Origin: Mesorhizobium sp. M8A.F.Ca.ET.218.01.1.1
GTDB lineage: Bacteria; Pseudomonadota; Alphaproteobacteria; Rhizobiales; Rhizobiaceae
Assembly (NCBI RefSeq): GCF_004791165.1
Contig: NZ_SRUZ01000003.1
Span: 124,001 to 188,000 of the forward strand
Direction of reading: 5' to 3'
Length of the DNA stretch: 64,000 nucleotides
Shown: piece by piece, positions 25,513-34,562 of the stretch
How the letters are laid out: every line of letters starts with the position of its first letter
Numbering within the stretch: position 1 is the stretch's first letter
Notes under the pieces: generated by a model
The model's input: only the letters and a program-made list of their open reading frames with translations
What the model was told of the DNA's origin: nothing
The model's database searches: none
Translations under genes and position numbers: made by a program

Positions 25513-26089
25513 CGCAGCCTGCCTTGACGATCCTGGGCAGCGAAACGTCCGACAGGCCGGTGCTGCTGGCGATTGGCGTGTCATAGAAGGTCAGGACGAA
25601 GTACATCCTTCCCGAACCGTCGGTCAGAAGCCAGTTGCCCGGCATCGGGTGATGGCCGACGGAAATGATCACCGAATTGTCCGGTTGGCGCAGCACCTCG
25701 TAGGACTGAAGTGCCGCAAGCCGCGATTTGCCGGTCTCGACGACGCCGAGCGATTGATCGGCGGCATAAAGCGTCCAGAACCGGGCCGTTGGAAATCCAC
25801 CCTCGATCCTGTAGGTGCATTCCCGCTTGAGCTGGTCGCCGGCGGCATCATTTTCCGCCACGAAGGACAGGCCTTCGGCGCGGCCGAGCGCCAGCACGCC
25901 CTCGCGCGCCACGCGCGCCTTGGAATAGGGATCCGCGGCCGGTGTGCCGATGTCGGGGAAGGCGGTCCACTGGCCGATCCTGATCGCGCCGACGCCGTCC
26001 TGGATCTTCAGCGCATACCAGACGCTGGCACCGCCCCCGCCAACGGCTATGGCAAGCGAGATCAGCATCAGGAAAGCATTCTTGAGCAT
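25505..26089 (-). CDS. DUF1214-domain membrane-anchored protein
   Basis: A 194-residue protein with an N-terminal anchor or signal (AFLMLISLAIAVGGGGASVWYAL, residues 5-27), then a DUF1214 domain with the conserved RFWTLYAADQ and HHPMPGNWLLTDGSGRMYFVLTFYDTP segments near the C-terminus. No enzymatic residues can be named. First gene of a two-gene operon with the overlapping DUF1254 gene. Also leftward, it lies downstream of penicillin-binding protein 1A by 108 bp, so a weak envelope link is possible. Confidence 0.85.
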   Translation of the reverse strand: MLKNAFLMLISLAIAVGGGGASVWYALKIQDGVGAIRIGQWTAFPDIGTPAADPYSKARVAREGVLALGRAEGLSFVAENDAAGDQLKRECTYRIEGGFPTARFWTLYAADQSLGVVETGKSRLAALQSYEVLRQPDNSVIISVGHHPMPGNWLLTDGSGRMYFVLTFYDTPIASSTGLSDVSLPRIVKAGCDA

Positions 26090-26197
26090 TAAGGGCCGGG
26101 TGCGCGAGGATTGCCGTTCGGGGATATCGCGGCGCAGGGCCCTGTGGCAAGCCGGCGTGATGGTTTTGCCTGTCGGTCTTGTCTCACCGGGCGGATG

Positions 26198-28351
26198 TCA
26201 CAGGGCCGAAAGCGTCTCGGGTGGAGTGGGGGCCTCGAGTTTGGGCGCCATCTGGAACAGTTGGCTCATGTCCCGCAGCGTCTGCGTGGTTCGGCTGGAC
26301 AGCACCGGCGGCCGCTCGGCGGCGGCGTCGGCCGCTGCCTGCTCCTCGCTCTTCTTCTGCGCCTCGGCGGCCTTGGCCGCGATCTCCTCGTCAACGAAGG
26401 GTTTGTCGATACCGGGGATCGGCTTCAGGTCGATGTTCTGGTGCGCGTAGACCATCAGCCGCTGCCACACCATCGCCGGCAGCGAGCCGCCGGTCATGTT
26501 CTTGGTGGGGGTGAAATCGTCATTGCCCAGCCACACGGCCGCCGTGTAGTTGCCGGTGAAACCCACGAACCAGGCATCGCGGTAGGATTGTGTCGTGCCG
26601 GTCTTGCCGGCGACGACGATGTTGGGAATTTGCGCCCGCCGCGCCGTGCCCATCACCGGCACGGCCGCCAGCATGGTGTTCATGGATTTCAGCGCCTGCT
26701 CGGACAGCACGCGATGCGGCGGCGGCGCGTCCTTGGTCCAGTCATAGACCACGTCGCCGGTGCGGGTGACGAGCTGGGTGATGCCGTGCCTGGAGCCGAC
26801 GAAGCCGTTCTGGGCAAAGACGCTGTAGCCAGTCGCCTGGTCCATCACGGTCATGCCCGAGGTGCCGAGCACCATCGTCTTGTGCCCTTCGAGCGGCGAC
26901 TCCACGCCAAACGATTCCGCCAATGCCTTGATCGGCGCGATTCCGAGATGGTCCTTCGCCAGTCGCACCGGCACGGTGTTGATCGACTTGGCCATCGCCA
27001 TGATCAGCGTGATGTTGCCCGCCGACTCGCCGCTGTAATTGTGCGGTGACCAGTTGCCCCAGCTGATCGGCCCGCCCGAAATGATCGAGTTCGGCGTGAA
27101 GCCGTGTTCCATCGCCGTGGCGTAGACATAGGGCTTGAACGACGAGCCGGTCTGCCGCAGTGCCTTGGTGGCACGGTTGAACTGGCTGGCGCCGTAATCG
27201 CGGCCGCCGACGATCGCCCGCACCGCGCCATTGGTCTCGATGACCACCACCGCGCCTTCGGTGACGTTGTACTCCTTGCCGAACTGGCGCAGGTGGAACT
27301 CGACGGACTCTTCCGCCGCCTTCTGGATGTTGGCGTCGAAGGTGGTATGGGCGACCAGCGAGTGCTGGCCGGGCTTGGCGATCTTCTTCACCTCGTCGAA
27401 GGCCCAGTCGAGATAGTAGTCGGGACTCTTCTGTTCGCCGCGGTCGACGACGTCGGCCGGATGCAGCCTGGCCTGCAGCACCTGGCCTTCGGTCATGAAG
27501 CCGGAATCGACGAGGTTGGACAGCACCACATTGGCGCGCGCGCGTGCCGCCGGCAGGTTGATGTGCGGCGCGTATTTGGTCGGCGCCTTGAACAGGCCGG
27601 CGAGCATCGCCGCTTCGGCAAGGTTCAGGTCCTTGACGCTCTTGCCGAAATAGAAATCCGCCGCCGCCTCGATGCCGAACGTGCCGCCGCCCATATAGGC
27701 GCGGTCGAGATAGAGCTGCAGGATTTCCTTCTTCGACAGATTGGCCTCCAGCCACAGCGACAGGAAGGCTTCCTTGATCTTGCGCTCGAACGTGCGCTCA
27801 TTGGTCAGGAACAGGTTCTTGGCCAGCTGCTGGGTGATGCTGGAGCCGCCCTGGACGACCGAGTTTGCCCGCACATTCTCGAAGATCGCCCTGGAAAGGC
27901 CGAGCACGTCGATGCCGTAATGGTCGAAAAAACGTCGATCCTCGGTGGCGAGCACCGCCTTGATGACGTGGTCGGGCATCTCGTCGACCGGTACTGAATC
28001 GCGCTGGATGATGCCGCGCTGGCCGATCTCGTTGCCGTAGCGGTCCAGGAAGGTGACCGCGAAGTCGCCTTGGGCACGCCAGTCCCCCGTGGTGTCCTGG
28101 AAAGCGGGTATCGCCAGCGCCAGCATCACCACCATGCCGCCGGCGCCGAGTGTAAAACCTTCGCTCAACAGTTCGATGAAGCCACGGCGCCAGCCCTTGA
28201 GACGGAAGCGCCGCGAGAAGATCGTCGCGGTCTCCCAGAACTCGCGCGCCTTGAACCCGATCTCATAGAGCGAGGAATCGAGCCACGCGTCCAGCGCCAG
28301 AAGGCGGGAGGCGATCGGACCTCTTCTCTTGCGCGGTTCAGGGTTGACCAT
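26198..28351 (-). CDS. Penicillin-binding protein 1A (bifunctional class A PBP)
   Basis: Polymerises glycan strands and crosslinks peptides at the outer face of the inner membrane. The 717-residue protein has a cytoplasmic basic N-terminus, a membrane anchor (GGMVVMLALAIPAF, about 70-85), a GT51 glycosyltransferase domain with Glu near 136 in ATEDRRFFDHYGID, QGGSSITQQLAKNL and KIKEAFLSLWLE, and a transpeptidase domain with SSFK (Ser near 402), SIN and KTGTT (near 582). The C-terminal tail is Ala/Glu-rich. ATG 28351 is preferred over an upstream alternative 14 codons earlier. In Rhizobiales PBP1A-type enzymes drive polar growth; several paralogues exist, so no specific symbol is given. Confidence 0.93.
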   Translation of the reverse strand: MVNPEPRKRRGPIASRLLALDAWLDSSLYEIGFKAREFWETATIFSRRFRLKGWRRGFIELLSEGFTLGAGGMVVMLALAIPAFQDTTGDWRAQGDFAVTFLDRYGNEIGQRGIIQRDSVPVDEMPDHVIKAVLATEDRRFFDHYGIDVLGLSRAIFENVRANSVVQGGSSITQQLAKNLFLTNERTFERKIKEAFLSLWLEANLSKKEILQLYLDRAYMGGGTFGIEAAADFYFGKSVKDLNLAEAAMLAGLFKAPTKYAPHINLPAARARANVVLSNLVDSGFMTEGQVLQARLHPADVVDRGEQKSPDYYLDWAFDEVKKIAKPGQHSLVAHTTFDANIQKAAEESVEFHLRQFGKEYNVTEGAVVVIETNGAVRAIVGGRDYGASQFNRATKALRQTGSSFKPYVYATAMEHGFTPNSIISGGPISWGNWSPHNYSGESAGNITLIMAMAKSINTVPVRLAKDHLGIAPIKALAESFGVESPLEGHKTMVLGTSGMTVMDQATGYSVFAQNGFVGSRHGITQLVTRTGDVVYDWTKDAPPPHRVLSEQALKSMNTMLAAVPVMGTARRAQIPNIVVAGKTGTTQSYRDAWFVGFTGNYTAAVWLGNDDFTPTKNMTGGSLPAMVWQRLMVYAHQNIDLKPIPGIDKPFVDEEIAAKAAEAQKKSEEQAAADAAAERPPVLSSRTTQTLRDMSQLFQMAPKLEAPTPPETLSAL

Positions 28352-28492
28352 TCTAAAACCCGGCTCGGCTCTGGCGCGACCTGAAAACCGCAAGCGGGCA
28401 ATTTCAGGGCGGTGCCCTGTTCCGACTATTCATCCATTTTGCCGACACTCACAAGGGCGTCGGGGACACAGCTGCAAGGTTTGTCGATGGAA

Positions 28493-28518
28493 GAGCCGGG
28501 TAGCCGGCGGCCCGGCTC
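28493..28518 (-). terminator. Hairpin downstream of the deiminase-family gene
   Basis: GAGCCGGG (28493-28500), 10-base loop, CCCGGCTC (28511-28518): a perfect 8-bp stem 58 bases past the stop of the leftward hydrolase gene and ahead of the PBP gene. No T tract; probably a terminator or processing structure separating the two transcripts. Confidence 0.5.
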
Positions 28519-28575
28519 CTCGCGCGCCAGAATCTTGATCCGGCGAGCGAGGGGGATTTGCCTTTTCCCGGGCTA

Positions 28576-29508
28576 TCAGGCCGCCTCGCGCTTCAGTGCC
28601 TGCGCCATGCAATGAATGCCGCCGCCGGTCTTGGAGATTTCGCTCATGTCGACCGCCGCGACCTCGAAGCCGCGCGCCTTGAGTTGGCCGATCAGCGTCT
28701 GGCTGGAGGTCGGCGCGATCACCCGGTCCTTGCCGAGCGACATGAAGTTGCAGCCGAGCGCCATCGTGTCCTGGAAGGGCACGTCGATGATCTCGTGACC
28801 CTTGCCCTTCAGCCAGTCGACGATGCCGGGTTCGGTGCAGGCGAGGCAGACGGCGGTGAGCTTTTCGGCGATCGGCACAACCATCAGGTCGATGTGGACG
28901 TAATATTCGTCGATGAAGGCGATGCGCGTCTCCCAACCTTCCTTCTCGAACCAGGCTTGCACCTGGCGGGCGCCTTCCTCCTGCGTGCGGGCGCCGCCGC
29001 AGCCGATCAGCACCACGCCGTCCTCGATGACGTTGAAGTCGCCGCCTTCGAAGGTGCCGGCCGTCACCATGTCGTAGATCGGGATGCCGAGCTTTTCATA
29101 GGTGCGGATGGCGGCATAGTTCTCGCCGCGCCGCCACCAGTTGGCCATGGCGGTGATGATGGCGCCATAAGGCGTCATGACGCTGGAATCACGGGAATAG
29201 ACCTGCATCGGCAGCTCCGGTGTCGGCTCGTGCCAATGGATATTGACGCCGAAATGCTCGTAGGCCGCGACCAGATCCTTGTGCTGCGCCTGCGCGATCT
29301 GGACGTTGCAGGGCGCCTCGCGCAAATGTTTTCGCGAGAGCGAGCTGGTCGACAGATGACGCAGGAAGTTCGGCGATCCGAGCAGCACGTCGGTCAAGAC
29401 ATCGGTTTCGTTGGCGAAGCCCCATGATGTCAGCGGTTTGGTGCCGCCGGCCGGGTTGCGGCGTTGCAGCGAAAACGGTTCGGCGACGATGCGGTCATGA
29501 ACGGTCAT
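28576..29508 (-). CDS. Arginine deiminase / amidinotransferase-family hydrolase
   Basis: A 310-residue member of the guanidino-group-modifying superfamily (DDAH, arginine deiminase, agmatine deiminase). Visible catalytic elements: RDSSVMTPYGAI, the substrate-binding EGGDF near residue 153, catalytic His near 205 in VHIDLMVVPI, and the nucleophilic Cys300 in KTGGGIHCMAQ, resembling the GGGxxHC motif of agmatine deiminases. It should hydrolyse or transfer a guanidino group of an arginine-like compound; substrate not determinable. ATG 29508 has an ideal GAGGAG site. Twenty-three bases separate it from the upstream amidohydrolase gene, forming an operon opposite the LysR/ABC genes. Confidence 0.85.
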   Translation of the reverse strand: MTVHDRIVAEPFSLQRRNPAGGTKPLTSWGFANETDVLTDVLLGSPNFLRHLSTSSLSRKHLREAPCNVQIAQAQHKDLVAAYEHFGVNIHWHEPTPELPMQVYSRDSSVMTPYGAIITAMANWWRRGENYAAIRTYEKLGIPIYDMVTAGTFEGGDFNVIEDGVVLIGCGGARTQEEGARQVQAWFEKEGWETRIAFIDEYYVHIDLMVVPIAEKLTAVCLACTEPGIVDWLKGKGHEIIDVPFQDTMALGCNFMSLGKDRVIAPTSSQTLIGQLKARGFEVAAVDMSEISKTGGGIHCMAQALKREAA

Positions 29509-29531
29509 GCGGTTCTCCTCGTGGCTTGTTC

Positions 29532-31133
29532 TCAAGAATTGGTCAGTCGCGCATTGTTTGGTATCCACCAGTCGCGCCCGCGCGGCGTGGTGACATATTC
29601 CGGCCAGCGGAAATTGATCGGCGGCTCGTAGTCGCAGAGCGGCGCGATCCAGGTGGAGCCGCCGACGCCGCCGCCGGTACGGGTGGTGAACTCGTTCATC
29701 GCCTCGTCGCGGACGGTTTTGTCCTCGAGCAGGCGCAGCGCCGCCAGCGCGACCGTTTTGGCCGCGCAGATGACCATCGGATCGATCGTCGCGGGAATGC
29801 CGCCCAGAGCATTCATCACCCATGCCGGAAAAGCGTGGCCGTTTGCCGAGCGCAGCGCTGGGCGGGCGACATAGAAGCGCGCGGTCGGCGCGTGCCAGCT
29901 CATGTCGGTGTAGTCGTCGGAGGTCGAATTCACCTGGGAAGGCGGCAGGTCGCGGCGCAAGATCGCCTCGGCCTCCTGTGGCGAAATCAGCCGCTCCAGC
30001 TCATCGATGAAGGGGTTTTCGGTCGCGGTGCCGCCGGCATTGACCTGGATTTCCCGCGCGATCGTCCTGGCGGCCTCGTCCCAGCGTGGCGGCCCGACCG
30101 TCGACAGGGCTTCGTAGGTAATCCCTGCCATGGCGTGGTTGGCCAGCCCCGGCCGCGACTTCGACACCCAGTGCCGCTCGTAGCGGCAGCCGCTGATCGC
30201 GGCCGCGGCCGCGGCGTTGCGGTCGAGCACCGCCGTCACCTGCTCGGCCATGCCGATGGTCGGCACGCGGATCATGTACTGGATCTCGGCCAGGCCGGCC
30301 GGCAGATTGTCGGCGGTGGCCTGGCCAGCCGTCAGGATCGCCTCGCTGATCGACCAGCCGCCCTGGTGCGGCAGCATGGAATCGCGCAACGCCTTGGAGG
30401 CCATGTACATGGTCATCAGCGCATCGTTCGCGCCCGGTGCCCTGACCGCCGAATGCGCCTGCGGGATCGGCACGCCGTCGCCTGCGCGAATCCAGTTTTC
30501 GGGTTCGTCGCAGACGAAACGATAGATCATCGCATAGGCCGCGCCGCAATGCGTATCCCAGCGAGCGGTGTTGCAGAGCGGCAGCATGTAAAATGGATGG
30601 AAGGAAATCATGCCGGCAAGGCCGTCATAATAGCCTTTTGCCGCATGGATCGGCTTCGAACCGCGCACCTTTTCGGCCGGCTCGCCGGTAAAGCGCAGCG
30701 TGCCCTGAATGTCGTGGCGCTGCATGGCGGCCTTGGTCGCTAGCAGCCCGCCGAGGCTTGCTATGCCGAGCCCCGAATGCGGGTCGGTATGGCCGCCGGC
30801 CTCGACACCAAGGCCGGACCGTGGCTGCCTCACCGTCACGGCGTCCTGGCAATTGCCGGGCACGGCATCATATTCGGCATACATGCCGATTGTCGGTCCG
30901 GCGCCGTTCGTCCAGTGGGCGCAGAAGGCGGTCGGCATGCCGCCCGAGCCTTCCTCGACGGAAAATCCCTCGCGTTTGAGCCGATCGACATACCAGGCGG
31001 CCGATTGGTACTCGCGCCATGCGGTCTCGCCGAAATCGAAGATGCTGCGTGTCCAGGCCGACAGCAGCGGCTGGATGCCGTCGAGGCAGGCAAGCGCGGT
31101 TTCTTGCGCCGATGTCGTCACCGGTTTGTCCAT
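29532..31133 (-). CDS. M20-family amidohydrolase, AbgB-like
   Basis: A 533-residue metallohydrolase related to the B subunit of p-aminobenzoyl-glutamate hydrolase and to indole-acetyl-amino-acid hydrolases. Metal-site segments are visible: GMYAEYDAVPG (about 81-91), GHTDPHSGLG (113-122), and FTGEPAEKVRGSKP (148-161). Longer than typical 480-residue AbgB proteins. It would cleave an amide bond between an acyl/aryl group and an amino acid in the cytoplasm. First gene of the leftward operon with the deiminase-family hydrolase and divergent from the LysR gene, which probably regulates it. Confidence 0.87.
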   Translation of the reverse strand: MDKPVTTSAQETALACLDGIQPLLSAWTRSIFDFGETAWREYQSAAWYVDRLKREGFSVEEGSGGMPTAFCAHWTNGAGPTIGMYAEYDAVPGNCQDAVTVRQPRSGLGVEAGGHTDPHSGLGIASLGGLLATKAAMQRHDIQGTLRFTGEPAEKVRGSKPIHAAKGYYDGLAGMISFHPFYMLPLCNTARWDTHCGAAYAMIYRFVCDEPENWIRAGDGVPIPQAHSAVRAPGANDALMTMYMASKALRDSMLPHQGGWSISEAILTAGQATADNLPAGLAEIQYMIRVPTIGMAEQVTAVLDRNAAAAAAISGCRYERHWVSKSRPGLANHAMAGITYEALSTVGPPRWDEAARTIAREIQVNAGGTATENPFIDELERLISPQEAEAILRRDLPPSQVNSTSDDYTDMSWHAPTARFYVARPALRSANGHAFPAWVMNALGGIPATIDPMVICAAKTVALAALRLLEDKTVRDEAMNEFTTRTGGGVGGSTWIAPLCDYEPPINFRWPEYVTTPRGRDWWIPNNARLTNS

Positions 31134-31183
31134 GCTCTAGAAGAAAGCAGTGAAGCGGCTCGCCAAAAAGTGATATGTTTTCC

Positions 31184-31204
31184 CGGTTCGTGCAAATTCG
31201 GTTC
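31184..31204 (+). promoter_or_regulatory. Direct repeat CGGTTC in the LysR divergent promoter region
   Basis: CGGTTC at 31184-31189 and again at 31199-31204, spaced 15 bp start to start, lies in the 76-bp gap between the amidohydrolase gene and the divergent LysR gene. It could be a regulator-binding site, but LysR sites are usually dyads and this is weak. Confidence 0.3.
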
Positions 31205-31209
31205 ACCTC

Positions 31210-32097
31210 TTGAGAATTCCTTCGACACAGGCGCTACGCGCCCTCGACAGTTTCGCCAGGCATGGCAGCGTCTGGCGTGCCGCCGACGAACTGCACCTGA
31301 CCCGCAGCGCCGTCTCGCATCAGCTGCGGTTGCTCGAGCGTGACCTTGGCTTCGATCTCCTGCAACGCATCGGCAAGGGCGTGGCGCTGACGCCGCGCGG
31401 CCAGCGCTATGCGGCCGATGTCAGGAAGGCGCTAACCGTGCTCGGCGACGCGGGAGCGCAAAACAGCGGTGCGGGCGTCGGCGGTTCGTTTGCCATTTCC
31501 TGCCCTCCGGGCTTCGCCTCGATGTTCCTTTGCTCCCATATCGGCGAGTTCCAGCAAATGTATCGGGACGTGGCACTCTCGATCTTGACGCCTCGTCGCC
31601 TCGATGACGTCAGCAATGCGGAGGCCGACGCTTTCATCGCCTTTGGCGTCGGCAACTGGCCGAACCGCGCGGTGGAACTGCTCTGCGAGGTCTCGTTCAC
31701 GCCGCTCTGCAGCCCGACGCTGCTCAACAAGGTCGGTGGGTTTTCCAAGCCCGCCGACGTGCTGCGCGCCAATTTGCTCCATCTCGGCGACACCGAGGAC
31801 TGGGCACGCTGGCTGGCATTGTCGAAGGTGGAAAATCCCGACACCGAGGGCGGCATCTTCTTTTCCGACATGAACCTCGTCTTTTCGGCGGCGGTCGCCG
31901 GGCAGGGGATTGCCATGGGCGACGAACTGACAGGCCGCCGGGCGCTGAGCGAAGGCCGCCTGGTCAAGCCGTTCGAGGCGTCGGTCCCCTCGCCACGCTC
32001 ATATTTCCTGGTCTTCGAGCATGCCAAGGCGGGACATCCGGTACTCAATGCCTTCAGCGATTGGTTGAGGGCAAAGCTATCGGAGAACAGGCTCTAG
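31210..32097 (+). CDS. LysR-family transcriptional regulator (GcvA-like)
   Basis: A 295-residue regulator starting at TTG 31210. The N-terminal winged HTH occupies about residues 4-62 (ALDSFARHGSVWRAADELHLTRSAVSHQLRLLERDLGFDLLQR); the effector domain follows from about 90. GcvA-like features include the LTRSAVSHQ recognition helix. It is divergent from the amidohydrolase/deiminase operon and 166 bp upstream of the Pot-type ABC importer, so it is the obvious candidate regulator of both. The inducer is unknown and is likely the imported compound or a breakdown product. Confidence 0.88.
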   Translation: MRIPSTQALRALDSFARHGSVWRAADELHLTRSAVSHQLRLLERDLGFDLLQRIGKGVALTPRGQRYAADVRKALTVLGDAGAQNSGAGVGGSFAISCPPGFASMFLCSHIGEFQQMYRDVALSILTPRRLDDVSNAEADAFIAFGVGNWPNRAVELLCEVSFTPLCSPTLLNKVGGFSKPADVLRANLLHLGDTEDWARWLALSKVENPDTEGGIFFSDMNLVFSAAVAGQGIAMGDELTGRRALSEGRLVKPFEASVPSPRSYFLVFEHAKAGHPVLNAFSDWLRAKLSENRL

Positions 32098-32115
32098 GCG
32101 AATTAAGACTAGCAG

Positions 32116-32134
32116 ATCCCCCACGAGGGGGAGA
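32116..32134. repeat. Short palindromic rhizobial-type intergenic repeat
   Basis: ATCCCCCACGAGGGGGAGA at 32116-32134: CCCCC (32118-32122), ACGA loop, GGGGG (32127-32131), followed by TTGGCGG. This resembles the dispersed (C)CCCCTxxxGGGGGAGATTGGC repeats I know from Rhizobium/Mesorhizobium intergenic DNA. A genome-wide count would be needed to confirm membership. It lies between the LysR gene and the ABC importer genes. Confidence 0.5.
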
Positions 32135-32263
32135 TTGGCGGTTCCAGCCACGCCATCTTCCATCCACCCGTGAATCAAATTTGCCGATCAGGCGAAAACT
32201 ATTCGGTTGCGGTGAGCTTCGGCCCTGCCTACGATTTGGCTCAACGGTAAGGATAGAGGCAGG

Positions 32264-33358
32264 ATGCAGCAACCCGGCCGGGCCGCAGAGATCAAGGCAA
32301 TCGGGATCGGCAAGAGCTTCGGCTCGTTCCGTGCACTGGACAATCTGACGCTTGACATTGGGCGCGGCGAGTTCCTGACCCTGCTTGGCCCCTCCGGCTC
32401 CGGCAAGACCACCTTCCTGATGATCCTGGCCGGCTTCGTGCAGCCGAGCGAGGGCAGGCTTTTCAGCGACGGCGCCGACATCACCGACCGCCCGGCCGAG
32501 CAGCGTGCCGCTGGCATGGTGTTCCAGGGTTATGCGCTGTTTCCGCATATGAGCGTCGAAGCCAACATCGCTTTCCCGCTCAAGGTCCGCAAGAAATCGG
32601 CCGCCGAGATCAGGAAGCGCGTCGGCGAGATGATCGAGCGCGTCGGTCTGGTCGGCCACGAGAAGAAACTGCCGTCGCAGCTGTCCGGCGGCCAGCAGCA
32701 GCGCGTCGCCCTTGCCCGCGCGCTGGTGTTCGAGCCGGGCGTGCTCCTCCTCGACGAGCCGTTTTCGGCGTTGGACAAGAGCCTGCGCGGCCAGATGCAG
32801 GCCGAGATGAAGCGCCTGCATCAGGAGACCGGCACCACCTTCGTCTTCGTCACCCACGACCAGAGCGAGGCGCTGGCGCTGTCGTCGCGCGTCGCCATTT
32901 TCAACCACGGCAAACTGCTGCAGGTCGGGGCGCCGGACGAGGTCTACGACCGGCCGGACAATCGCTTCGTCGCCGAGTTCCTCGGCGAGATCAACATGCT
33001 GCCGCTGAAGGGGGTCAAGCCCGCCGACCACGGCTCGACCGGCCTTTGCGAGGACCGCGCGGTCAGCATGCACTGCAAGGCCGAGAAAGTCCGCGGTGAC
33101 GCCATCCTGGCGATCCGGCCCGAACACATGTCGATCGCGCCCGAGGCGGCAGCTGGAGAGAACGGCATCGCCGCGACCGCGATCGCCTCGACCTATCTGG
33201 GGGCGGCGACCAAGCTCGACCTCACCACGCGCCATGGTGCCAAGGTAACCGTCTCGGTGCCCAACGAGGTCGCGGCGGCTGCTCTCAGCAAGGGCAATTC
33301 CGTCTGGCTGACATGGCCGGCGGAAAAGGGCTTCCTCCTTCCGGATGGAGGACAATGA
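32264..33358 (+). CDS. Polyamine-type ABC transporter, ATP-binding protein (PotA-like)
   Basis: A 364-residue ATPase that powers a spermidine/putrescine-type importer. Walker A GPSGSGKTT near residue 43, Q loop, ABC signature LSGGQQQRVALARAL near 140, Walker B VLLLDEPFSALD and the C-terminal TOBE-type regulatory domain (about 245-360) are all present. First gene of a four-gene unit: ATPase, periplasmic binding protein, two permeases. ATG 32264 has an AGAGGCAGG site. The substrate class is inferred from PotABCD similarity; such systems in rhizobia import polyamines, opines, amino acids or other cations, so no pot symbol is assigned. Confidence 0.9.
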   Translation: MQQPGRAAEIKAIGIGKSFGSFRALDNLTLDIGRGEFLTLLGPSGSGKTTFLMILAGFVQPSEGRLFSDGADITDRPAEQRAAGMVFQGYALFPHMSVEANIAFPLKVRKKSAAEIRKRVGEMIERVGLVGHEKKLPSQLSGGQQQRVALARALVFEPGVLLLDEPFSALDKSLRGQMQAEMKRLHQETGTTFVFVTHDQSEALALSSRVAIFNHGKLLQVGAPDEVYDRPDNRFVAEFLGEINMLPLKGVKPADHGSTGLCEDRAVSMHCKAEKVRGDAILAIRPEHMSIAPEAAAGENGIAATAIASTYLGAATKLDLTTRHGAKVTVSVPNEVAAAALSKGNSVWLTWPAEKGFLLPDGGQ

Positions 33359-33427
33359 GCGCCGGTGCGGCCTGATCCGCCGCACCGGTTTCCGGATTGA
33401 AATCAACGAAAACAAAGGGGAAATGAC

Positions 33428-34540
33428 ATGAACGACACCAAGAAACAGGCCATCGAAACGCTGTCCGAGAGGACGAGACGCGGCGAGATCTCGCGCCGCC
33501 AGTTCACGCAACTCGCGGCACTCGTGCTTGCAGGCTCGCCGATGCTGCTGCGCTCGACCGGAGCCTTCGCGGCGGCGAAGGAACTGGTGCTGGTGAATTG
33601 GGGCGGCGACGCGATCACGGCTTACGACGCCGCCTATGGCCAGGCTTTCACCAAGGACACCGGCATCACCGTCAAGATGGACGGCTCGGGCCCGACCGAA
33701 GGCGCGATCGCCGCGCAGTCCAAGAGCGGCGCCCCGACCTGGGACCTAGTCGACGTCGATCCGTTCTCGGCCATCACGCTCGGCGCGCAAGGCATGCTCG
33801 AGCCGATCGACTACAATATCGTCGACAAGAAGAAGATGCGTCCCGGTTTCGGCTGGGACTATGCCGCCTCGACCTATTTCTTCTCCTATGTCATCGCCTA
33901 CGATTCCGAGAAATACGGCAAGGATGCACCGACCGGCATGGCCGATTTCTTCGATGTGAAGAAATTCCCCGGCAAGCGTTCCCTTTACAAATGGGGCGTG
34001 TCGAGCTGGGAAGCGGCCCTTCTGGCCGACGGCATCGCACCGGCGTCGCTCTACCCGCTCGACTTGAAGCGTGCGCATGACAAGATATCAGCCTTCAAGG
34101 AAAACGTCGTCGCCTATTGGGGCGGCGGCGCCGAGAGCCAGAGCGTGCTGCTCAATGGCGAAGCGTCGATGGCGATCGTGTGGTCGACACGGGCCTCGCT
34201 GATCGAGCAGGATTCCGGCGGCAAGATCAAGTTCATCTGGGACCAGGGTCTGATCTCGCCCGGTGCGCTGGCCGTGCTCAAGAACAACCCAGGCGGCAAG
34301 GATGCGGCGATGAAGTTTATCGCCAGCGCCCAGGATCCGGAAAAGCAGCTCGTCATGTTCGACAAGCTCGGCCAGGGTCCGGCCAATCCGGCGGCCGACG
34401 CGCTGATTCCCGCCGACAAGAAGCGCATCAACCCCGTCGATCCGGAGAACATGAAGAAGCAGATCCCGCTCGACATGGACTGGTACGCCAAGAACTACGG
34501 CGCGGCCCTCGACGAATACACCAAGATCATCTCCGCCTGA
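33428..34540 (+). CDS. ABC transporter periplasmic substrate-binding protein (PotD-like), Tat signal
   Basis: A 370-residue solute-binding protein. The N-terminus has a twin-arginine signal (EISRRQFTQLAALVLAGSPMLLRSTGAFA, cleaved about residue 42), so it is exported folded. The mature protein begins ELVLVNWGGDAITAYDAAYGQAF, typical of the PotD/PotF family. It should bind the imported compound in the periplasm and deliver it to the permeases. GGGGAAATG ribosome site. Seventy bases separate it from the ATPase gene, the same operon. The ligand pocket cannot be read reliably; cationic ligands are suggested only by family. Confidence 0.9.
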   Translation: MNDTKKQAIETLSERTRRGEISRRQFTQLAALVLAGSPMLLRSTGAFAAAKELVLVNWGGDAITAYDAAYGQAFTKDTGITVKMDGSGPTEGAIAAQSKSGAPTWDLVDVDPFSAITLGAQGMLEPIDYNIVDKKKMRPGFGWDYAASTYFFSYVIAYDSEKYGKDAPTGMADFFDVKKFPGKRSLYKWGVSSWEAALLADGIAPASLYPLDLKRAHDKISAFKENVVAYWGGGAESQSVLLNGEASMAIVWSTRASLIEQDSGGKIKFIWDQGLISPGALAVLKNNPGGKDAAMKFIASAQDPEKQLVMFDKLGQGPANPAADALIPADKKRINPVDPENMKKQIPLDMDWYAKNYGAALDEYTKIISA

Positions 34541-34562
34541 TCACTGGCGTTGCTGAGCTGAC

